DNA of 64,000 nucleotides from an uncultured Tropicimonas sp. (GTDB taxonomy: Bacteria > Pseudomonadota > Alphaproteobacteria > Rhodobacterales > Rhodobacteraceae), in contig CANMIP010000008.1 in assembly GCA_947497945.1 (NCBI GenBank), forward strand, positions 62,001 to 126,000, written 5' to 3'. The notes beneath the pieces were generated by a model. It was not told the origin of the DNA. It saw nothing but the letters and a program-made list of their open reading frames with translations, and searched no databases. Made by a program: the position numbers and the translations under genes. Shown here one piece after another: positions 42,194 to 50,768 of this stretch. How positions within the stretch are numbered: the first letter of the stretch is position 1; every line of letters starts with the position of its first letter.

Positions 42194-43837
42194 ATGATGT
42201 CAGTGAAATCCTTAATCGGGATCGGCTTTGCCCTGGCTGTTTCAGGCGCCGGTGCGGCTCTGGCCCAGGAGGCGGCAACTCCCGTCTCGGCCGGAACCGG
42301 CACAACGGTCGATCACTCGAAACTCGAAATCCTGCAGAAGGATTTCGCAACCGGGCCAGAGGTGACTGCCGCCTGCCTGACCTGCCACAACCAGGCCTCG
42401 GACCAGGTAAAGCAGTCGATCCACTGGGACTGGGATTACGAACATCCCGAGACCGGGCAGGATCTCGGCAAGAACAACGTGATCAACTCCTATTGCGTCG
42501 GCGTGGCCGCCAATGAACCGCGCTGCACCTCCTGCCATGTCGGCTATGGCTGGACCGACATGAACGAGCCGCCCCCGCAGGCGGCGAACGCGGTGGATTG
42601 CCTTGTCTGTCACGACAAGTCCGACACCTATTTCAAGATCCCTGCCGGGGCCGGCAAACCTTTCGGGAAAGAAGTCAAGGAAGGCGCCGTCACCAATACC
42701 GGCAAACCGGCCAAGCCGGTTGACCTGACCCTCGCCGCTCAGAGCGTCGGCCTGCCGGATCGGGACAATTGCGGCAACTGCCATTTCTATGGCGGCGGAG
42801 GCGATAACGTGAAGCACGGGGATCTTTCCTCGGTGCTGCACAATCCCGACGAGAGCATCGACGTGCACATGGCCGAGGAAGGGCTGAACTTCACCTGTTC
42901 GACCTGCCATGTCTCCAATGAGCACCAGTGGCACGGGTCGCGCTACAACGTGACGGCCAAGGACACCGAGGGCGCCCCGCCGCCGGGCCAGCGCCATGAC
43001 GTGTCGACCTGCGAGAGCTGCCACGACACCGAGCCGCATGACAGCCTGACGCTGATCGGCTTCAAGCTGAACTCGCATCGCGACAAGATCGCCTGCCAGA
43101 CCTGCCACATCCCGACCTATGCCAAGGGCGGCGTGCCGACCAAGACGGTCTGGGACTGGTCGACGGCCGGTCGCATGAGCGACGCGGGCAAACCTTACAA
43201 GGAGGCGAAATACGAAAGCGCCAGCGGCAAGAAGAAGCCGACCTACGTGACCCAGAAGGGCGACTTCGAATGGGGTGAGGACCTGGAGCCGGAGTACTAC
43301 TGGTTCGACGGACAGATCCAGTATGCCAATACCGACAAGGAAGTCGTTCCCGGCGAGATCATGCTGGTCAACACCATCTCAGGCAGCCAGGACGACGACA
43401 CCGCCCGGGTCTGGCCCTTCAAGGTCATGCGCGGCAAGCAGCCCTACGACACCGAGCGCAACCGGCTCCTCTATCCGCATCTCTTCGGACCGGGCTCGGA
43501 GACCGCTTATTGGGGCAAATGGGATTGGGACACCTCCTTCGAAGCGGGCGCGGCCGCGGCGGGCACCGAGTATTCGGGCAGCTACGACTTCGTCTCGACC
43601 GAGATGTTCTGGCCGATCACCCACATGGTCGCCCCGGCAAAGGACGCCGTGAATTGCGAGGAGTGCCACAAGAAGGACGGGCGCCTGGCCAATATCGCCG
43701 GCATCCATATCCCCGGCGCCAACCCGATGGGTCCGGGCGGCAAGCTTGGCGCGCTGATCCTAGCGCTGACGCTGGCCGGCATCCTGTTCCACGGTCTCGC
43801 GCGTCTCTTCGGCCGCAACAGCAGAAAGGAGTCGTAA
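42194..43837 (+). CDS. Octaheme c-type cytochrome, tetrathionate-reductase (OTR) family
   Basis: 547-residue periplasmic multiheme protein with a Sec signal (cut after GAALA) and eight CxxCH sites in order: CLTCH, CTSCH, CLVCH, CGNCH, CSTCH, CESCH, CQTCH, CEECH. Their number and spacing fit the OTR family, whose Shewanella member reduces tetrathionate, nitrite and hydroxylamine in vitro. The C-terminus has one hydrophobic segment (LGALILALTLAGILFHGLA) that should anchor it to the membrane. ATG 42194 follows GGAGGG; ATG 42197 and GTG 42188 are alternatives. The cytochrome b gene follows after one base, so electrons probably come from or go to the quinone pool. The physiological substrate is unknown. 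Confidence 0.88.
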   Translation: MMSVKSLIGIGFALAVSGAGAALAQEAATPVSAGTGTTVDHSKLEILQKDFATGPEVTAACLTCHNQASDQVKQSIHWDWDYEHPETGQDLGKNNVINSYCVGVAANEPRCTSCHVGYGWTDMNEPPPQAANAVDCLVCHDKSDTYFKIPAGAGKPFGKEVKEGAVTNTGKPAKPVDLTLAAQSVGLPDRDNCGNCHFYGGGGDNVKHGDLSSVLHNPDESIDVHMAEEGLNFTCSTCHVSNEHQWHGSRYNVTAKDTEGAPPPGQRHDVSTCESCHDTEPHDSLTLIGFKLNSHRDKIACQTCHIPTYAKGGVPTKTVWDWSTAGRMSDAGKPYKEAKYESASGKKKPTYVTQKGDFEWGEDLEPEYYWFDGQIQYANTDKEVVPGEIMLVNTISGSQDDDTARVWPFKVMRGKQPYDTERNRLLYPHLFGPGSETAYWGKWDWDTSFEAGAAAAGTEYSGSYDFVSTEMFWPITHMVAPAKDAVNCEECHKKDGRLANIAGIHIPGANPMGPGGKLGALILALTLAGILFHGLARLFGRNSRKES

Positions 43838-43838
43838 G

Positions 43839-44501
43839 ATGGTCCAGAGAACCGTACAGATCTTCCCGCCCTTCGAGCGCTTCTATCACTGGGCGCAGGT
43901 CGTGCTGGTCATCCTGATGACCTATACGGGCTTCCGGCTCTACGGCATCCACGAATGGATGGCCTATGACCAGGCGGTGCTGTGGCACACCTATTCGGCC
44001 TTGCTGCTGATGCTGCTCTGGGTCTTTGCCATCTTCTGGCACCTGACCACCGGGACCTGGCGGCATTACGTGCCGACCACGGACGGGCTCATCCACGTGA
44101 TGCGCTTCTACAGCTTCGGCATCTTCAAGGGTGAGGACCATCCCTATCGCAAAGTCTACTGGCGCAAGCACAACCCGCTCCAGTCGATGGCCTACCTGGC
44201 GCTGAAAGTGCTGGTCTTCCCGCTGATCTGGATCACCGGCATCGCCTACCTGACCTACCGGCTCTGGGAGCCGGCGGCCGGGTCCGGCTTCTGGATCGAA
44301 ATCGTTGGCAACCTGCATGTGCTGGCCGCCTTCGGGATCCTGTCCTTCATCGTCATGCATCTCTACCTGATGACGACCGGGCATTCGATCTGGCATCACA
44401 TCAAACCGATGTTCAACGGCTATGACGTGGTGGACCTGACCCCTGCGGAAGAGGCCTATCTCGAACAGGACGAGCCCGGCAGGATCAAACCGGCCGAGTA
44501 A
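43839..44501 (+). CDS. Membrane cytochrome b (thiosulfate-reductase/hydrogenase b-type)
   Basis: 220-residue protein with four to five membrane segments and spaced histidines suited to bind two b hemes (FYHWAQ near residue 16, LWHTYSALL near 49, IFWHLTTG near 67, GNLHVLAAFG, FIVMHLYLMTTGHS). Similar to the di-heme cytochrome b of thiosulfate/tetrathionate reductases and NiFe hydrogenases. It starts one base after the octaheme cytochrome and should link it to quinones. A terminator follows. Confidence 0.9.
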   Translation: MVQRTVQIFPPFERFYHWAQVVLVILMTYTGFRLYGIHEWMAYDQAVLWHTYSALLLMLLWVFAIFWHLTTGTWRHYVPTTDGLIHVMRFYSFGIFKGEDHPYRKVYWRKHNPLQSMAYLALKVLVFPLIWITGIAYLTYRLWEPAAGSGFWIEIVGNLHVLAAFGILSFIVMHLYLMTTGHSIWHHIKPMFNGYDVVDLTPAEEAYLEQDEPGRIKPAE

Positions 44502-44524
44502 AGGATGGACTGCGAGGGAAAGTG

Positions 44525-44550
44525 AGCGCCCCGGGTTTTCCGGGGCGTTT
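44525..44550 (+). terminator. Rho-independent terminator after cytochrome b gene
   Basis: Perfect 8-bp stem CGCCCCGG/CCGGGGCG (44527-44534 with 44540-44547), 5-base loop GTTTT, then TTT, 25 bp past the stop codon. Confidence 0.8.
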
Positions 44551-44607
44551 GCCGTTCCGGGGTGTATTGCGCATCCGGACCGGCGTGGCGGGCCTCAAGC
44601 AGACCAC

Positions 44608-45015
44608 TCAGGGCGACAGGGCCTCCCCGCCGGTGGCGGCAGGTTCCTCCCGGTCCCGGATGTGGTGTTCGGCAAAGGGGAACGGGGGCAACCACGCCTC
44701 CCGGCGCAGCGTCCAGCATTCATAGCCCGGCACGAACAGGTCGGGCGCATCCAGCGCGCCAAGATGCAACTCAATCTCGTCCCCGCTGCGGGCAAAGACC
44801 GACCCGCCGCAGCGGGGACAGAAATGCCGTCCGTCATAGCTGGCCGTCTCGCCCTCGACCCGGACCGCGCTCAACGGGAAGATCGCCGCCGCGTAGAACA
44901 GCGCCCCGTGATGCTTGCGGCAGGCGCGACAATGGCACAGGCCGACGCGCTGCGGCTCCCCGCGCGCGGCAAAGCGAATGTCGCCACAGAGGCAACCGCC
45001 AAGGGTTTCCCGCAT
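44608..45015 (-). CDS. GFA-family zinc protein (glutathione-dependent formaldehyde-activating type)
   Basis: 135-residue protein. The family's cysteine sets are all present: GGCLCGDIRF, CHCRACRKHHG and CPRCGGSVF, which bind two zinc ions. It may bind S-hydroxymethylglutathione or a similar thiol adduct, but most GFA proteins have unproven roles. I start at ATG 45015 after GGGAG; a GTG at 45018 is adjacent. It stands alone between the cytochrome operon and phnM. Confidence 0.9.
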   Translation of the reverse strand: MRETLGGCLCGDIRFAARGEPQRVGLCHCRACRKHHGALFYAAAIFPLSAVRVEGETASYDGRHFCPRCGGSVFARSGDEIELHLGALDAPDLFVPGYECWTLRREAWLPPFPFAEHHIRDREEPAATGGEALSP

Positions 45016-45233
45016 CACATCTCTCCCGGATTAGCGCCCCCTGTCGGACGGCGCGCCCAGCCTAGCACGCCCCGGGATGCGGGGGAATCCATGGGCGCGA
45101 AGGGGCCCGGACGGCCTCTCGCGCGAAACCGCTGCAACCAACGGATTTGGCCGTTTCCTGTCACATACGCGATACAGAGCTTCGGTATCCCCACTGGACA
45201 GGATGATGAAAATAACGGTTCCAGAGCACCCCG

Positions 45234-46415
45234 ATGCAGGCGGCACTCCCCCCTGTGCGTTTCACCGGCGCACAAATCCTTCGCGACGGCGCGCTTCAGC
45301 GCCGGTCGCTGGCCGTGTCCGACGGCCGGATCACCAAGGGGCCCCTGCCCGAGGTGGATCTGCGCGGCTACCTGCTGCTGCCCGGCATCATCGACCTGCA
45401 TGGCGATGCCTTCGAACGACATGTCCTGCCGCGCCCCGGCGCCGAGTTCGACCTCTCTCTCGGGCTGGCCTCCACGGATCGTGACGCGGCGGCCAATGGT
45501 GTGACGACGGCCTGGATGGCGCTGTCCTGGTCCTGGGAAGGGGGGGTGCGCGATCCCGAATTCGCCGAGCGCCTGCTCGCCGCGCGGGACGCCTGCCGCA
45601 ATCGGATGGGGACGGACCTGCGGGTCCAGCTGCGCTGCGAGACGCATCTGATCGACAGTGCCGACCGGATGCTCGCCGCCATCCGCCGCCATGCCATCGA
45701 CTACGTCGTCTTCAACAACCACCTCCCACAGGAGGCCGAAGACGCGTTGGTGCGCGCGGAAGAGGTCGCGTTGCGGGCCGCGCGGGCGGGCCGGACGCCG
45801 GAACACCACATGGCGCTGGTCCGGCGCCTGCTGGAGCGGAAGAGGGACGTTCCGCGACATCTGTGCCGGCTTGCGGAGGCTTTCGACACGCTGGGCGTCT
45901 GCTATGGCTCGCATGACGATCCCGACGGCGAGACCCGCGAGACCTATTCCATGATCGGCGCCAATATCGCCGAATTCCCGATCGCCCGCCGCGCGGCCGC
46001 CGCCGCGAAGGCGATGAACGACCCGGTCATCCTCGGCGCGCCGAACGTGGTGCGCGGCGGCAGCCATTCCGGCAATGCCCGCGCCATCGACCTGATCGCG
46101 CAGGGGCTCTGCGATGCGCTGGCCTCCGATTACTACTACCCCGCCCTGGCCCAGGCTGCCTGGACGCTGGTCGACCGCAAGATATGCGACCTGCCCCGGG
46201 CCTGGGCGATGATCTCGAGCCGCCCGGCAGAGATCCTTGGGCTGCCGGATCGCGGCCGGCTGGATATCGGTCGTCGCGCCGATCTCGTGGCGGTCAATGC
46301 CGAGACAAGGGCGATTGAAATGACGATTTCCGGCGGTGTGCTGACCCATCTCAGCCATGGCGCTGCGCGCCGCTTCGCCAGCGGCCCGCAACAGATTGAA
46401 ATGGCTGCGGAATAG
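45234..46415 (+). CDS. phnM: PhnM-like alpha-D-ribose 1-methylphosphonate 5-triphosphate diphosphatase
   Basis: 393-residue amidohydrolase-fold enzyme of the C-P lyase pathway, which releases diphosphate from ribose-1-methylphosphonate-5-triphosphate. Diagnostic pieces are LPGIIDLHGDAFERHVLPRP (metal-binding His and Asp), NNHLPQEAEDAL, GSHDDPDGETR and APNVVRGGSHSGN. The usual length is about 380. No other phn gene adjoins it, so it is either a displaced gene of a cluster elsewhere or has another role. The RBS is weak. Confidence 0.92.
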   Translation: MQAALPPVRFTGAQILRDGALQRRSLAVSDGRITKGPLPEVDLRGYLLLPGIIDLHGDAFERHVLPRPGAEFDLSLGLASTDRDAAANGVTTAWMALSWSWEGGVRDPEFAERLLAARDACRNRMGTDLRVQLRCETHLIDSADRMLAAIRRHAIDYVVFNNHLPQEAEDALVRAEEVALRAARAGRTPEHHMALVRRLLERKRDVPRHLCRLAEAFDTLGVCYGSHDDPDGETRETYSMIGANIAEFPIARRAAAAAKAMNDPVILGAPNVVRGGSHSGNARAIDLIAQGLCDALASDYYYPALAQAAWTLVDRKICDLPRAWAMISSRPAEILGLPDRGRLDIGRRADLVAVNAETRAIEMTISGGVLTHLSHGAARRFASGPQQIEMAAE

Positions 46416-46530
46416 CGCTTCCATCCTGGCCGAAACCCGCCCTGCGCCTTGCCCCGGTCCGGGCCGGCTGGATCTCACGGATATGAGGGGGCGAGACAGA
46501 GGCCGGCCGTGCCGCTGGAAGCCGGCTCGG

Positions 46531-47649
46531 CTACAGTTCGGCCCTCAGGTCGAGGATGTATTGCAGGAGGGCATTCTCCGAGTATTTCAGCCGGTCGATC
46601 TGGGAAAAGACCTCGAGCTGGGTGACGGTGAACATGGCAATGGTTCGGACAACCGACCTCTGCTGTTCGAGGGCGCCGCAAGTCGCCGCCTCCGACCCGA
46701 CGAATTCAAGCGTCCCATAGGCGAGCCCATCCAGGATCAGCGGCGCGCCGATGAAGCGACTGTAGCGCCTGCCGTCGAAAGCAGGCCGCCCTGCCAGTCC
46801 TGTCGCCGTCGGATCGTCGAAACAGACGATCTCCTGTCCCGTCAGCAGATGCGCCGTCAGGCTCCCGGTATTGTCCCGCTCGCTCGACGCGACCGGGGGC
46901 TCGTCCGTTGCGTGCTGCGCCACGATCACGGTCTGGGATCCGTTCACCTGCGTCACGGCGGCTGCCGTCATGTTCAGCGCCTCGCACCCGGCCGCGAGCA
47001 TCGCCTGAAGGCGCTGCTCTGATGTCTTCTCCGGTTCGGTGAAGGCGGCGACAATGCGGTCGCGCAGCGCGGCTGTGCGCCGGGTCTGCTCCAGCATGCG
47101 TTCCTGCTCGAGCTGGAATTGCCGGCTCGTCAGCAGCGCCGCCCGCAAGGCAAGGGCATCGGTCACGCAATGGGCAAGATCCTCCATCACGCCGACATCC
47201 TCGTCGCTCCAGTTGCGCGGCGCCTCGTCGACCACGCAGAGCGCGCCAAGCGCCTCGCCCGTGGGCGCGTAGATCGGCGCCCCGAGATAGGCGCGATAAG
47301 GAAGGCTGGCGCGATCCGCCAGGGATGCCCCAAGCGGATGGGTGTCCCTGTCCTCGACGGCGAGCGGGCGCGCGTCCCGAAGCACGAACTGGCTGAAGCT
47401 CCTGGACAGCGGGATGGAACCGGCGCGTTCCCACGCCTCCGGAAGCCCGAGACCACTGACAAGAAACTGCTTCTCCACATCCTCCTCGAAGACGGCGATC
47501 AGCGCCGTGTTCACGGCAAAGACACGCCTGGCAAGACGGGTGATGTATTGAAGCGACCCCTGGCCGGACGTGTCCCGCAACCCGAGATCGTCAATGGAAA
47601 AAGCGGTCTGATGGACGCCAAGGTCCCTTGAAAACTGCAAGGCAGTCAT
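46531..47649 (-). CDS. Double GAF-domain sensor protein
   Basis: 372-residue cytoplasmic protein with two GAF domains (about residues 20-165 and 210-350) joined by an amphipathic coiled coil (about 170-205, rich in Arg/Glu/Leu). The first GAF domain includes LPYRAYLGAPIYAPTGEALG and LGALCVVDEAPRNW, a typical GAF ending. No kinase, cyclase or other output domain is attached, and the chain ends shortly after the second GAF. I start at ATG 47649; a TTG at 47697 is possible. Ligand unknown. Confidence 0.82.
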   Translation of the reverse strand: MTALQFSRDLGVHQTAFSIDDLGLRDTSGQGSLQYITRLARRVFAVNTALIAVFEEDVEKQFLVSGLGLPEAWERAGSIPLSRSFSQFVLRDARPLAVEDRDTHPLGASLADRASLPYRAYLGAPIYAPTGEALGALCVVDEAPRNWSDEDVGVMEDLAHCVTDALALRAALLTSRQFQLEQERMLEQTRRTAALRDRIVAAFTEPEKTSEQRLQAMLAAGCEALNMTAAAVTQVNGSQTVIVAQHATDEPPVASSERDNTGSLTAHLLTGQEIVCFDDPTATGLAGRPAFDGRRYSRFIGAPLILDGLAYGTLEFVGSEAATCGALEQQRSVVRTIAMFTVTQLEVFSQIDRLKYSENALLQYILDLRAEL

Positions 47650-47726
47650 TGCGTGCTCAATGCATTGCGTGCTGTATCGCCACAGCTTGGCGCTCAAAAC
47701 ATTAACAAGCCATTAACGCTTCATCT

Positions 47727-47760
47727 GCGGGCAGTCGCGACCATCCGCGCCCCTGCCCGC
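47727..47760 (-). terminator. Hairpin between ThDP-enzyme gene and GAF gene
   Basis: GCGGGCAG (47727-47734) pairs with CTGCCCGC (47753-47760), with an inner CGCG/CGCG pair. It lies just after the minus-strand ThDP-enzyme stop. No T run follows, so termination is uncertain. Confidence 0.35.
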
Positions 47761-47768
47761 CCGGCCCG

Positions 47769-49325
47769 TCAGGGCTGGGCGCAGGCGATCTCGATCAGGA
47801 ACGGCCCCCGACGCGCCATCGCGTCGGCCAGCGCCGTGTTGAGCTCGGCAACCGCCTCGACCCGGACCGCATCGACCCCGTGGCCACGCGCCAGCGCCAC
47901 CCAATCCAGCTCCGGCCCCTCGACATTGAACATCCGCTCCGCGTTGCGGCCGATCTCGGTGACACCGACATTGACCAGCTCGCCGCGCAGGATCTGGTAG
48001 CCGCGATTGGCGAAGATCAGCACGCAGATATCCAGCTCTTCCCGCGCCATGGTCCAGAGCGATTGCAGCGTATACATGGCGGAGCCGTCGCCATTTGGGG
48101 TGATGACCTTGCGATCGGGACAGGCGATGGCGGCGCCGACGGCCAGCGGCAGGGCAGCGCCGATGGCCCCGCCGGGATTGTAGAGAAGGTCATGGCGCGC
48201 GGCCTGGCGCAGCGGCGTCAGCACCGCGGCGCCAGCGGTCACCGCCTCGTTCGCGATGATGGCACCCTCGGGCATCACGGCGGCCAGGGCCTCGCCCACC
48301 CGCTCCGGGGTCAGGGCGGCGGTCTCGTCGGGCAACGCGCAAGGCACCGGTTCCAGCAAGCGCGGTGATGCCTCCCCTGCCCCGATCGCCTCGGCCAGCG
48401 CGTCCAGGGTGAAGGCGATGTCCATCTGCGGCGTGCAGAGCTCCAGCATCCGGCAGTCCGGCGCTTCCGGGGTCGAGGGCCGGTCGGGATAGGCGAAGAA
48501 GGCGACCGGCTGGCCCGCGCCGACGAGGACCATGTGTTTCACATTGCGCAGGATCTCGACATTCTCCAGCACCGGGTAGTGCAGGCACTCGATATCGACC
48601 GCGCCGGCGCCGCGCTCGATGCGCGGAACGAAGAGATCGGCCATCAGCCGGCAGCCCGTCCGCGCCGCGATCCGGCCGGCAACTTGCGCCAAAGCGCCAT
48701 GCAGCGCCGCACCGCCGACGAACAGCGCCGCCCCGGGCGCGGAAAGCGCCTCGGCGGCGCGGGCGATCTGGTCGGGGCGCGGGCGATGCAGCTTCACCGG
48801 GGGCAGCGGCGCGACCGGCCCTTCCGCCTCTTCCCAGGCGGTGTTCGCCGGCAGGACCAGCGTCGCGATCTGGCCGTTGCGGGCAGTGGCGGCGCGGATC
48901 GCCTCGGCCCCGTCCGGCGCCACCGACTGCGCATCCATCGAGACCCGCACCCAGTCCGAAACCGAGCGTGTCACGCCTTCGATATCGCCCCTGAGCGGCG
49001 CATCGTAGCGCAGGTGGTAATCGGCATGTTCGCCGACGACATTGATCATCCCGGAATGCCCCTTGCGGGCATTGTGGACATTGGCATAGCCGTTGCCGAA
49101 GCCCGGCGCGAGATGCAGGAGCGTCGCCGCCGGCTTGCCGCTCATGCGGAAATAGCCATCTGCCGCTCCGGTCACTCCGCCTTCGAAGAGGCTGAGAATG
49201 CAGCGCATTTCGGGATGCGTATCGAGCGCTGCCACGAAGTGCATTTCAGAGGTGCCCGGATTGGCGAAGCAGATATCCACCCCGCCCGCCAGAAAGGTTT
49301 CGACCAGGGTTTCCGCACCGTTCAT
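47769..49325 (-). CDS. ThDP-dependent acetolactate-synthase/benzoylformate-decarboxylase-like enzyme
   Basis: 518-residue thiamine-diphosphate enzyme with the usual three domains. The N-terminal pyrimidine-binding domain begins MNGAETLVETFLAGGVDICF and has the activating Glu in ILSLFEGGVTGAADGYFRM. A central domain follows, and the C-terminal PP domain has GDGSAMYTLQSLWTMAREEL (about 410). The metal motif continues IFANRGYQIL, with NR where many relatives have NN. The start at 49325 follows GGAGG; the frame remains open further but enters the repeat region. It is probably a 2-oxoacid decarboxylase or carboligase; the substrate cannot be assigned. Confidence 0.88.
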   Translation of the reverse strand: MNGAETLVETFLAGGVDICFANPGTSEMHFVAALDTHPEMRCILSLFEGGVTGAADGYFRMSGKPAATLLHLAPGFGNGYANVHNARKGHSGMINVVGEHADYHLRYDAPLRGDIEGVTRSVSDWVRVSMDAQSVAPDGAEAIRAATARNGQIATLVLPANTAWEEAEGPVAPLPPVKLHRPRPDQIARAAEALSAPGAALFVGGAALHGALAQVAGRIAARTGCRLMADLFVPRIERGAGAVDIECLHYPVLENVEILRNVKHMVLVGAGQPVAFFAYPDRPSTPEAPDCRMLELCTPQMDIAFTLDALAEAIGAGEASPRLLEPVPCALPDETAALTPERVGEALAAVMPEGAIIANEAVTAGAAVLTPLRQAARHDLLYNPGGAIGAALPLAVGAAIACPDRKVITPNGDGSAMYTLQSLWTMAREELDICVLIFANRGYQILRGELVNVGVTEIGRNAERMFNVEGPELDWVALARGHGVDAVRVEAVAELNTALADAMARRGPFLIEIACAQP

Positions 49326-49489
49326 GTCACTGCCTCCGTCGCCGAGCGCTGCCGCCCGGGCATGCCGCCGGGCTCGGGGCGCAGTCAAGCACAGAGCGCG
49401 GACGGGTGCACTACGATATTGCGCGCGAGGGAGCGAGTTGAGGGAGGGATGAACAGAGCCGGTGGCGGACGTTGGGCCGATGCGCTGGT

Positions 49490-49715
49490 TGGCACGGAAC
49501 CAAGGCGAAGCCGCCGTGCCAGCGCCTGCCCGTCCCGGCGGGCTGGCGCTTTTTTTTTCCGCGCGCAACGCTCAGATCTCCTTCGGATCTGGCCGGGATA
49601 AAGTGCAGACCTCAGTCGTTGTGGCGCCATCCCACGGGCAGGCGCTGGCACGGCTCCCGTTACTTCACTTGGCCAACGCTGCGAAGCTCCGTTTTCTCCA
49701 CTGTCCCGCCCTTGC
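49490..49715 (-). repeat. Dispersed 3'-UTR repeat, copy C (reverse orientation)
   Basis: About 225 bp, the reverse complement of the family seen at 18526 and 31200. It starts about 10 bp after the stop of the minus-strand binding-protein gene, again oriented with the gene it follows. Plus-strand hairpin arms are GCGCCTGCCCG (49522-49532) with CGGGCTGGCGC (49539-49549), and GGCACGG (49491-49497) with CCGTGCC (49514-49520). The inner stem is shortened to GGC/GCC, still paired. On the transcript strand a nine-A run precedes hairpin 1. The 160 bp between the repeat and the ThDP-enzyme start (49326-49489) show no gene. Confidence 0.8.
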
Positions 49716-49724
49716 CCAACGCGC

Positions 49725-50768
49725 CTAACGCGTCAGCGCATCGAGCCAGGCATCGACGAAACCCTGCCGCTTGAGCGCGTCGAGATAGACCAGGAGCCCC
49801 GGCCCGATGCGGATCGGGCGCAGCGAGGGCATCGCGGCGACCGCCTCTGAATCAAGGGTGGGAAACGGGTAATAGGGCGGCGTGCTGCCGCTCCAGGCGG
49901 TCGACAGAAGGAAGTCGACAAAGGCAGCGCCCAGCTCCGGCGAGTCCGACGCCGATGGTAAAAGCGCCAGCCGCAGCATGACGGTGGTGAAATCCTCCGG
50001 CGCGATGATCTCGATCGCCTCACCCGCCTGCTGGCGCGGCAGCGCGTAGCTTCCGAGCACGTTATAGGCAATGGCCAGCCGTCCCTCCGAGACATCCGTG
50101 ATCATCTCGCCCGAGCAGCAATAGAGCCGCGTGCCCAGCCCTCCCATCACCTCCATCAGCCGCCAATAGGTCTCCGAGGTGCGCGCATCCTGCGTCGCAA
50201 AAAGATAGCCGGCACCACTGGTGCGGATGTCATAGGTGCCGACCCGGCCGCGAAACCGCTCCGGATGCGCGCGCAGCAGCGTGATCAGCGCCTGCCGGGT
50301 GCGCGGAAGCTCCAGCCCCTCGAAGGCCGCCGGCGAGATCACGACGGTCGCCGGCTCCTGGGTGAAGGCGAAGACCTGGTCGCGCCAGTTGGCCCAGTCC
50401 GGCAGCCGCTCGGTCGCTTCCGAGACATGCCGCCGCGCCATGCCGTCATTGGCAAGCTTGGTCTGCAGGTCCATCGCCGAGGAGAGCGCCACGTCGAACG
50501 CCTCGCGTTCCTCGGTCAGCGCCCGCATCACCTCGGTGCTGCCGGCGACGGTGTAATCGATGGTCGTCTCCGGGAAACGGCGTTGGAATTCCAGCAACAT
50601 CGGCTCGAAGATCTCGATGTCGGTGGTCGACAGGATCCGCAGGACCGGCCCGCCGGGCGCGGCCTCGAAGACCCGGTGGGCTTCGATCTCGAAGGCGCCG
50701 GCCCGCCCCGAAAACCCGGCAAGCGCCGCCAGCAAGGTCACGATACGGGCAAGATGAGCGATACGCAT
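49725..50768 (-). CDS. Periplasmic extracellular solute-binding protein linked to TctDE-type kinase
   Basis: 347-residue periplasmic protein. The start MRIAHLARIVTLLAALAGFS at 50768 follows GGAGG and gives a signal peptide cut near GRAGA. It resembles ABC-type Fe3+/spermidine-like binding proteins (VLRILSTTDIEIFEPMLLEF, then TVAGSTEVMRAL). The gene overlaps the histidine kinase gene by 31 bp and no transport genes are present. The simplest reading is a periplasmic sensor partner that presents a ligand to the kinase. An unusual CC pair (LYCCSG) lies near residue 215. Ligand unknown. Confidence 0.85.
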   Translation of the reverse strand: MRIAHLARIVTLLAALAGFSGRAGAFEIEAHRVFEAAPGGPVLRILSTTDIEIFEPMLLEFQRRFPETTIDYTVAGSTEVMRALTEEREAFDVALSSAMDLQTKLANDGMARRHVSEATERLPDWANWRDQVFAFTQEPATVVISPAAFEGLELPRTRQALITLLRAHPERFRGRVGTYDIRTSGAGYLFATQDARTSETYWRLMEVMGGLGTRLYCCSGEMITDVSEGRLAIAYNVLGSYALPRQQAGEAIEIIAPEDFTTVMLRLALLPSASDSPELGAAFVDFLLSTAWSGSTPPYYPFPTLDSEAVAAMPSLRPIRIGPGLLVYLDALKRQGFVDAWLDALTR

